Shown one piece after another: positions 18,101 through 21,019 of a stretch of DNA of 21,019 nucleotides. The stretch spans positions 1 through 21,019 of the forward strand of contig QXVZ01003283.1 in NCBI GenBank assembly GCA_008931825.1, given 5' to 3'. This DNA is from Phallusia fumigata. Lineage: Eukaryota > Chordata > Ascidiacea > Phlebobranchia > Ascidiidae. Under the pieces are notes generated by a model. That model saw only the letters and a program-made list of their open reading frames with translations, had not been told where the DNA came from and ran no database searches. The position numbers were made by a program, and so were the translations under genes. Numbering within the stretch: position 1 is the stretch's first letter; the number at the start of each line of letters is the position of its first letter.

Positions 18101-19930
18101 CCATCCGTCCTGTGAGAGAAAAATGGGAAATCAAAAAGCNTTATGATCCACTAAAGTGTTTTACCTCGGGCCACTTTGGATGACAGAATTTCATATCTCG
18201 TTTGATTTGTGCCTCTCTCCAATCTTTCCACATTTTAAACTTCTTCCTTGAGCCGAGGATTTCCCGAATCTCGAACACGACGTAGTAGACAGCAAATAAG
18301 ATTCCCACGACCAACAAGGCTACTCTCCATCCGTCCTGTGAGAGAAAAATGGGAAATCAAAAAGCAAACATGTAAACAGTTATGGAAAATGTTTAAAAAG
18401 ACCTTAAAATAGGTTTTAAAAACAGAGATATGCAGTAATTGCTGGAGAAAAAAATTGTAAAAACAAGGATATCAAGATGTAATATGTCCATCCATACAAG
18501 AAAATGCTGTGGACGGCGCCAAATTAGGTTAAAAATTAAAATAAACGAAAGGCGTCATAACTAAACATGTAAAGTAATGTTTTTAAAATTTTGGAAATGT
18601 GCAATTAGTTTACCCGACTAGTAATTGGTTTGCACGGGTTTAATACACATTAGTTTTGACCGAAATTCATAACATAGACAGACAATGCACCAATTTAAGA
18701 CTGAATTTGCCTTAAACACTGAACAAAACTTACATTGGGGAAATTGTAGACCCTTCTGTCGTACCAGGGTACAGCGACTCCAAGAATCGTCCATACAATC
18801 ACAAATAGAAGGTTGAGGAATAATGACTTTAGCGCTCGTCGCCTAAAACAAACAGAAAATCCACTTGAACTTGCCATAACCGCGTTAGGCCCTAAATTCG
18901 CGAGTCACATACAGTATCAATATTTCTATGTTTTGTGTTGCAGCATAGGGGATGTACCGGTTGGGAAATACCGACGTCAAGGTTCGTTGGGGCAAAAGCG
19001 GTCTTTTGTTTTTGAGCGGTATGTTTTCGTAGTTTGTTGATTTTGGATACATCAGAGTTGAACAGTGCAGAGGGAAATGTTTTTCTGAGTTGTTTTTCGC
19101 GTTTCAGTCAGACGTAAAAACAGAAGTTGAGGATTTTTGCAGCCAAGAAAGTCAAATGGTTAGCGCGACTTGTTTGTGCTCGCAAGGTTGTGGGTTTTAA
19201 TCCTGTCTCAGTCGCTAGTGTTCCCGTAAGCGGCATTGCTCCAATCGAGTAGTCCCGATGGGTTGGATTAGAGATACCAACATTAAAAAGTCGAAAAAAT
19301 ACAAGGATGATCCAATAGAACTACAGCAATGAGGCAGGTAGCTCTACGGCGAACTCATTATTAACATAACGCATTCAGGCGTTGTTCCCCAATCGGGGAA
19401 AACAAACAAACAGTAAGTGTTTTTCGTAAAAATTAAAGGATCGAGCCGTATAAGCTGACGTTGCTTTGTTTCAATAATTTCACCAAATCAAAGTTACAAT
19501 ATTTACTCACCTTCCAAAAAGTTTCCATTTCACGTCAATCAACCTCATAATAACGGGATGCATGATCAGATCTAGTTGCCTGTAGTTGACGATTACCTCA
19601 AGCTGGAAATGCAAAACGTCAATGCGCAATGACAAATGACTTCGCAATGACGCAATTGAACAGAAAGAAACAGAAATGCATGAAAAATTCGGTGATGTTT
19701 ACACATGCTTGTAACACTAAAGCACTAAAAAGGATTCGTTGTAACTTTTATCAGTATATCTCGATGAATGTCATGTTCAAGCCTTCGTTATGTTACTCAA
19801 GAAGACATGAGTTACTGTTAAACTGTTCGATCGTCAAAGCATGCCGCTTTCAACAACTTTACAAAAATCGATTTTAGATTTATGTTGAGATTGCTTACCG
19901 GTGTTTTAGCGAGACTTGCGCCTTTGCCCT
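8961..19930 (-). CDS. TRP-superfamily cation channel, pre-S1 to C-terminus (13 exons; N-terminus outside window)
   Basis: Exons in transcript order: 19899-19930, 19511-19602, 18734-18842, 17939-18109 (duplicated at 18165-18335), 17163-17279, 16622-16830, 16091-16206, 15215-15422, 14825-14926, 12508-12667, 10185-10345, 9308-9385, 8961-9117. All join in phase with GT-AG borders, giving 569 residues plus a partial first codon; stop TGA is 8961-8963. Pre-S1 (11-45) has MHPVIMRLIDVKWKLFG, as in ankyrin-type TRP channels. S1 is about 46-66, S2 81-99, S3 163-180, S4 218-236, S5 250-278, the pore around 295-311 and S6 318-346, ending NLFIALLSDTFQ. The tail has a coiled coil (about 405-470) and a Pro/Ser-rich end (519-569). 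It would conduct cations as a membrane tetramer. The subfamily is unclear (TRPA/TRPV/TRPC side rather than TRPM or TRPP). Ankyrin repeats would be encoded further right. Fold and family are firm; gating stimulus is unknown. Confidence 0.88.
9308..9385 (-). CDS. Channel exon, acidic/Pro-rich tail
   Basis: A strong acceptor (TTTGCAG) and donor (AAG|GTGGGT) bound a frame reading RKEPVDDEVLARMVAPAP then SEPELDV. The first base completes Gly with the GG left by exon 10185-10345. If the alternative donor GAT|GTAAGG, 6 bases earlier, were used, the phase would not fit the last exon, so the GTGGGT donor is preferred. Confidence 0.75.
9386..10184. other. Channel intron with repeat copy R1
   Basis: No exon is supported in this intron. 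It contains repeat copy R1 (9478-9653). A CpG-rich section at about 9820-9970 shows no recognisable reading frame and no tRNA or snRNA features I can support. Confidence 0.4.
9478..9653 (+). repeat. Repeat family copy R1 with hammerhead-like stem
   Basis: This about 175-bp segment is the reverse complement of 11626-11782 over most of its length, sharing ACGTGACG, AATTAGTGACGTCATAAAGT, GCAAACGTTT, ACAATCGCT and the CAAGCTCT end. A shorter related copy is at 12261-12328. The + strand has GATGATGAT, then a 6-bp stem GACAAT/ATTGTC with a 4-base loop (9594-9609), then GAAAC. That order resembles the hammerhead-type core described in Penelope-like elements. The family is probably a non-autonomous mobile element; no coding region is present. 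Confidence 0.55.
10185..10345 (-). CDS. Channel exon: C-terminal coiled coil
   Basis: After the acceptor TTCCGTTAG the phase-0 frame reads VAQTAQEQSQKRLRNDVKEI then KQLLWKLARD and a Gly/Ser/Pro-rich end. It follows directly from exon 12508-12667, whose end is also phase 0, giving one continuous heptad-rich stretch typical of TRP assembly coiled coils. The donor is GG|GTAAAA; if unspliced, translation stops at once (TAA at 10181-10183), giving a shorter tail. Confidence 0.75.
10346..11185. other. Channel intron, no exon supported
   Basis: This holds the solo hAT-like end at 10371 and several overlapping open frames on both strands without splice support. A 30-base interval (11007-11036, - strand) has a good acceptor and donor, but being a multiple of three it would not repair the phase between the exon at 11186-11279 and the exon at 10185-10345. 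Confidence 0.35.
10371..10395 (+). repeat. Possible hAT-type terminal repeat
   Basis: CAGTGTTTCTCAACC followed by AGTGGGCC resembles the start of hAT-family elements. It is preceded by TTTTGAG, as is the element near 20625. No matching inverted end was found, so it may be a truncated copy. Confidence 0.3.
11186..11279 (-). CDS. Alternative or poison exon of the channel gene
   Basis: The acceptor GTGTTTAG and donor GGAA|GTGAGT bound a phase-0 frame reading DDLGMTPRSGRPTMKKTLSD then VLAMQKSGTGG. It looks like true coding sequence and fits in phase after exon 12508-12667. Its 94 bases are not a multiple of three: splicing on to 10185-10345 shifts the frame into a TGA about 16 codons later, and reading through its donor gives a stop after two residues (SE, TAA at 11178-11180). 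It could give an alternative short C-terminus, act as a poison exon, or need a small exon I could not find. Confidence 0.5.
11626..11782 (-). repeat. Repeat family copy R2 (inverted relative to R1)
   Basis: Matches the reverse complement of R1 across about 155 bp with scattered differences and one degraded stem. Both copies end with the shared TGACGTCATAAAGTAACG block. The copies are 2 kb apart in opposite orientation within the same gene. Confidence 0.55.
12261..12328 (-). repeat. Repeat family copy R3 (partial)
   Basis: GAGAGCTTGTATATAGTGG, then GCAAATGTTTCAACAATCGC, matches the left part of R2 and the reverse complement of the right end of R1. It keeps the ACAATCGCT plus TGTTT motif but lacks the TGACGTCA block. 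Confidence 0.5.
12508..12667 (-). CDS. Channel exon: proximal C-terminal tail and coiled-coil start
   Basis: The frame reads YIEMKGSPEELYYDDDLTV, then LKKVTIQIKDQMDELLEYVH and ends ETDKRLS. It joins exon 14825-14926 through a split Lys codon (AA|G), and its donor GTAAGT leaves phase 0. Acidic residues follow the S6-proximal helix, then a helical segment continues into exon 10185-10345. Confidence 0.8.
12668..13220. other. Channel intron, left flank of the foldback
   Basis: AT-rich, and nothing recognisable was found. Short open frames here lack splice support. Confidence 0.4.
13221..14562. mobile_element. Foldback-like element with two 298-bp inverted arms
   Basis: Arms 13221-13518 and 14265-14562 are near-identical inverted repeats around a 746-base spacer. 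Shared landmarks are TTAAAATAACC at the outer ends, TTTACTAGAAAAG, ACGCGTATCCCTCCTCCCGC, CACCAAGCTTCATGCTCAG and the inner AAAAGTATGATCTTAAC. The inner two thirds of the arms match more closely than the outer third. No transposase frame is seen in the spacer, which includes an alternating GCGCGCGC run near 14200. It lies in the intron between the exons at 14825 and 12667. A foldback transposon or a local inverted duplication would both fit. Confidence 0.75.
14563..14824. other. Channel intron, right flank of the foldback
   Basis: AT-rich. GGGAACCACTG near 14655 resembles a hAT-type 3' end, without a partner. Confidence 0.3.
14825..14926 (-). CDS. Channel exon just after S6
   Basis: The frame reads VYDNANANAVMQQATLML then NIEESLSSHLRKRVR, with phase-matched junctions on both sides. 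This is the S6-proximal cytoplasmic helix that follows NLFIALLSDTFQR, at the position of the TRP-domain helix. It lacks a classical TRP-box motif. Confidence 0.85.
15215..15422 (-). CDS. Channel exon: pore loop and S6
   Basis: The frame reads NLDAISSMSTVDRMLFSLYR, ITLVDDYQFAEMQIYDIV and MAYILVGTFLGISAILC to INLFIALLSDTFQ. The pore helix and filter should lie in FSLYRITLVDDYQF. S6 carries two Gly residues and ends in the NxFIALxSDTF pattern seen at the S6 gate of ankyrin-type TRP channels. The filter segment differs from the usual GMG, GD or DFE types, so ion selectivity cannot be read from it. Confidence 0.9.
15423..16090. other. Channel intron between S5 and pore exons
   Basis: Apart from the palindromic element at 15653-15797, no feature is supported. 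Confidence 0.4.
15653..15797. repeat. Short palindromic element (MITE-like)
   Basis: The arms (about 15653-15710 and 15743-15797) are inverted copies around a roughly 32-base loop. The core stem AGGCGTTATACCGAA pairs with TTCGGTATAACGCCT, continuing through TCATAGT and GGCCTT with one inserted base and one mismatch. The outer part (ATTCACAG with CTGTGATTC) is more diverged. It lies in the intron between the S5 and pore exons and has no coding content. Confidence 0.7.
16091..16206 (-). CDS. Channel exon: S4-S5 linker and S5
   Basis: The frame reads FLGPFIVMMGKITWDIVRF then VYLYLEFYIPYSCAFWMIF. The LGPFIVMM start after a positively charged S4 end (RLMKDTRAFR) matches the S4-S5 linker of TRP channels, followed by a long S5. 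Split Arg and Gly codons join both neighbours in phase. The first eight bases are duplicated at 16350-16357 by the assembly repeat. Confidence 0.9.
16199..16499. repeat. Assembly duplication around N at 16349 (150-bp units)
   Basis: 16199-16348 and 16350-16499 appear identical and are separated by a single N. The unit spans a splice acceptor, the first eight bases of the S5 exon and its upstream intron. Perfect identity with a one-base gap is typical of two contigs joined without merging their overlap. Confidence 0.88.
16622..16830 (-). CDS. Channel exon: end of S3, Cys-rich S3-S4 loop and S4
   Basis: The frame begins IVHIIEVSTPQNQ, then FCCPTDPTLPCNNTDPIVC and continues NLNLSAWNN to IFVALIICLWLRLMKD. 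The loop has four Cys (two adjacent) and two N-glycosylation sequons (NNT, NLS), consistent with an extracellular disulfide-bonded loop. S4 has few positive charges, as in TRP channels, so strong voltage sensing is not expected. Confidence 0.88.
16831..17162. other. Channel intron, nothing recognised
   Basis: Intron with a T-rich (TTTTTAT)n stretch at about 16850-16880 and no further feature. Confidence 0.4.
17163..17279 (-). CDS. Channel exon: linker and S3
   Basis: The frame reads EKKYLQREVDCLDDLLPSYF then RDFWNYFDWTVYFLIFVVV. DFWNYFDW is the typical start of S3 in TRP channels. Both ends are phase 0 with a good CAG acceptor and GTAAGT donor. Confidence 0.9.
17280..17938. other. Channel intron
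   Basis: No exon is supported. It contains a TGACGTCA at 17596-17603 and a perfect 14-base palindrome, ACCCACATGTGGGT (17750-17763). Overlapping open frames on both strands near 17416-17647 have no splice support and look fortuitous. Confidence 0.4.
17939..18109 (-). CDS. Channel exon: S2 and S2-S3 linker
   Basis: The frame reads DGWRVALLVVGILFAVYYVV, FEIREILGSRKKF and WKDWREAQIKRD to CHPKWPE; 57 codons, phase 0 at both ends. S2 is followed by a basic cytoplasmic linker. The same exon is repeated at 18165-18335 by the assembly duplication. Confidence 0.9.
18165..18335 (-). CDS. Second copy of the S2 exon (artefactual duplicate)
   Basis: Appears identical to 17939-18109, including both splice sites and flanking intron. 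It is best treated as the same exon read twice; a recent real tandem duplication cannot be formally excluded. Confidence 0.85.
18366..18733. other. Channel intron, nothing recognised
   Basis: AT-rich intron. No repeat or exon could be supported. Confidence 0.4.
18734..18842 (-). CDS. Channel exon: S1
   Basis: The frame reads RRALKSLFLNLLFVIVW then TILGVAVPWYDRRVYNFPN, with S1 flanked by basic residues on the cytoplasmic side. It joins the upstream exon through a split Arg codon (AG|G) and the downstream one at phase 0. Confidence 0.9.
18843..19510. other. Channel intron carrying the SINE
   Basis: Besides the SINE at 19155-19412, no feature is supported. The open + strand frame at 18813-19040 overlaps the S1 exon antisense and is not coding. 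Confidence 0.4.
19155..19412 (+). mobile_element. tRNA-derived SINE
   Basis: The head has a tRNA-like promoter: an A-box-like TGGTTAGCGCGAC at about 19157 and a B-box-like GGGTTTTAATCC (19192-19203) about 22 bases further. A body with CAATCGAGTAGTCCCGATGG and GGTTGGATTAGAG follows. The 3' end has the stem TTCCCC/GGGGAA (19385-19400) and an AAAC-rich tail. The B-box is degenerate, so it is probably an inactive copy. It sits antisense in the intron between the pre-S1 and S1 exons. Confidence 0.75.
19511..19602 (-). CDS. Channel exon: pre-S1 linker
   Basis: The frame reads LEVIVNYRQLDLIMHPVIMR then LIDVKWKLFG. The HPVIMRLIDVKW pattern is the conserved linker between ankyrin repeats and S1 in ankyrin-type TRP channels. 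The CCAG acceptor and GTGAGT donor are strong. Confidence 0.9.
19603..19898. other. Channel intron, nothing recognised
   Basis: Short intron. An open + strand frame at 19629-19877 has no splice support and no similarity I recognise. Confidence 0.4.
19899..19930 (-). CDS. Small channel exon upstream of pre-S1
   Basis: 32 bases: acceptor TTTGCAG, donor CCG|GTAAGC, reading GKGASLAKTP after two bases that complete a codon from the previous exon. It ends at phase 0 and fits the next exon. G-x-TPL-type sequence is common at the start of ankyrin repeats, so it could border the ankyrin region. The previous exon was not found in the window. Confidence 0.65.
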
Positions 19931-20624
19931 CTGCAAAAAATGTATTTTTTTCATCAAATTTTAGCTAAAAAATGCCAGGGACGATGAAGATAATGGATTC
20001 CGTAATGCATACCGCTTTTAAATTTTAAAATACTAGCATTGTTTAATAAGTCAAAATGAGTAGAATTTATCAGACCACTCTACCACTCTCCTGTATCTAG
20101 TTGTATTTTTACAGCAATCCAACACAAACAAATTCTTCCAAAGCGCATAGGTTGCCTCTTTGCTAGGTGGTTGTGGAAAAACATGCCACAAAAGGAATCT
20201 CAGCGGTGGGTATTGTTACGTGACAGTCACAAATCCGCGCGTCAGGGCTGGTTCAGGCAGGACTGTGTACATTCAAAAATTCTCGAGACCCAAACGCCCA
20301 CACACAATGTTGTACAGCTTGTATTGGAAGGAGAAAAGTTTGAATTAGCTACTTGTTTGTGTAGTGCCGGCGTTTTTACTTTGCTAACGCGCACCGTTAA
20401 GTGGTAACCTAATACTTTTTTTGGTCGACAACTTTTGTGAAAAATACATCTGGGCGAAACTTTGGTTTCGCATACTTGTGTTTTACGGAAAACATACGGG
20501 CAGAGCCATTACTGCAATCTTGGCGTAAATTGGGGGTTTTGTCGGGGAAAATTGACAGCTTGCAAAAAGTTTTCAATTTTTGCATACATTTAAAATTCCA
20601 CTTATATTTATGAAACGTTTTGAG
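19931..20624. other. Channel intron or 5' flank, no exon supported
   Basis: I searched the - strand for an exon ending in phase 1 that would precede 19899-19930 and found none. A more GC-rich section (20160-20410) is open in two overlapping + strand frames, but the translations look random. Confidence 0.35.
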
Positions 20625-20959
20625 CAGCGATTCTTAAACATTATAAAAATTATTCGCACAACGGCCCCATGTAGTTTTTTCGAAGACTCGCGGCCCACTA
20701 AAAATTTTACTCGAATTTGCTTCACTTGATTACAATTCAGCAACAGATTGTGTGTGTCACATTCGCTTCATGTCACTTATGATGTCACAAAGCAATATCG
20801 CGCGGTGGGGCCACTAAGGGCGCAGGCAACGATCATTAGACATATTTTAACAACCACGCGATATTGCGTTGACTAAAAGAGATTGAAGACGTTTCGCGGA
20901 CCCCTAAGATTGCTTCACGGACCCCTAGGGGACCGCGGACCCCACTTCAAGAACCGTTA
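20625..20959 (+). mobile_element. hAT-like non-autonomous element
   Basis: It begins CAGCGATTCTTAAAC and ends TTCAAGAACCGTTA, imperfect inverted termini of hAT type. Near the ends are the GC-rich blocks common in hAT MITEs (GCGGCCCAC left; GGACCCCTAGGGG and CGCGGACCCCAC right). An internal inverted pair, CAATATCGCGCGGT and ACCACGCGATATTG, lies at about 20793-20866. Flanks GTTTTGAG and GTTTAGGA match at 5 of 8 positions, a decayed target-site duplication at best. No transposase. Confidence 0.5.
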
Positions 20960-21019
20960 GTTTAGGATTTGTACAGCCCCGTGCTCTAATAATGTTGCGT
21001 GGTGGCTTTGGAAGCTAGT
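20960..21019. other. Right end of the window
   Basis: 60 bases flanking the hAT-like element. Nothing recognised. Confidence 0.4.

Larger units (their letters stand above)
17915..18365. repeat. Assembly duplication around N at 18140 (225-bp units, copies an exon)
   Basis: 17915-18139 and 18141-18365 appear identical and are separated by one N. Each unit holds a complete copy of the 171-base S2 exon with its splice sites (17939-18109 and 18165-18335). Using both copies would insert a second S2 helix and break the channel topology, so only one copy belongs to the gene. Confidence 0.9.

Noticed and set aside
17939..18335. Tandem mutually exclusive S2 exons
   Set aside because: The copies appear identical even in intron sequence and are separated by a lone N, so an assembly overlap is far more likely than two functional exons.
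19155..19225. Functional tRNA gene
   Set aside because: The A and B boxes are degenerate, no complete cloverleaf can be drawn, and the SINE body and AAAC tail follow.
20160..20407. Two overlapping + strand frames
   Set aside because: Neither translation shows domain features, and being open in two frames at once suggests a GC-rich accident.
1..21019. CRISPR array, operon or phage-like system
   Set aside because: No regularly spaced repeats, no bacterial gene structure; the window is intron-rich animal DNA.

Overview
This is eukaryotic genomic DNA: AT-rich, with genes broken into short exons by GT-AG introns, tRNA-derived SINE and hAT-like repeats, and no bacterial gene organisation. The proteins (Pur-alpha, a TRP-type cation channel) are metazoan. 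Compact genes, small introns and the SINE type suggest a tunicate such as Ciona; this is inference, not proof. Almost every long open frame in single-frame translation is a shadow. The real coding content appears only when exons are joined by splice signals and reading phase.

Layout, left to right. (1) 206-3469, + strand: the last five coding exons (168 aa) of a Pur-alpha family single-stranded nucleic-acid-binding protein; its 5' part lies outside the window. (2) 3470-5114: 3' UTR and polyA signals, then a CpG/CRE-rich region that may be a promoter. (3) 5115-6690, + strand: a weak candidate gene with a signal-peptide exon, an exon resembling the N-terminus of UDP-glycosyltransferases, and a possible Cys-rich last exon. 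(4) 7218-8344, + strand: a four-exon gene for a basic 130-aa protein I do not recognise, closed by a stop and an AATAAA 16 bases later. (5) 8961-19930, - strand: the main gene, thirteen phase-consistent exons encoding 569 aa of a TRP-superfamily cation channel, from the pre-S1 linker through S1-S6 to a long coiled-coil and Pro/Ser-rich tail. An ankyrin-type N-terminus would lie beyond the right part of the window. (6) 19931-21019: channel intron or 5' flank with a hAT-like non-autonomous element.

Gene 4 and the channel gene converge, with about 600 bp between their stops. The channel introns carry a 1.3-kb foldback structure with 298-bp arms, a 145-bp palindromic element, a tRNA-derived SINE, three copies of a repeat whose best copy has a hammerhead-like motif, and an out-of-phase alternative exon. 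Two single N characters (16349, 18140) each sit between identical direct repeats (150 and 225 bp). These look like unmerged assembly overlaps, and the second falsely duplicates the S2 exon. The octamer TGACGTCA occurs nine times, far above chance.
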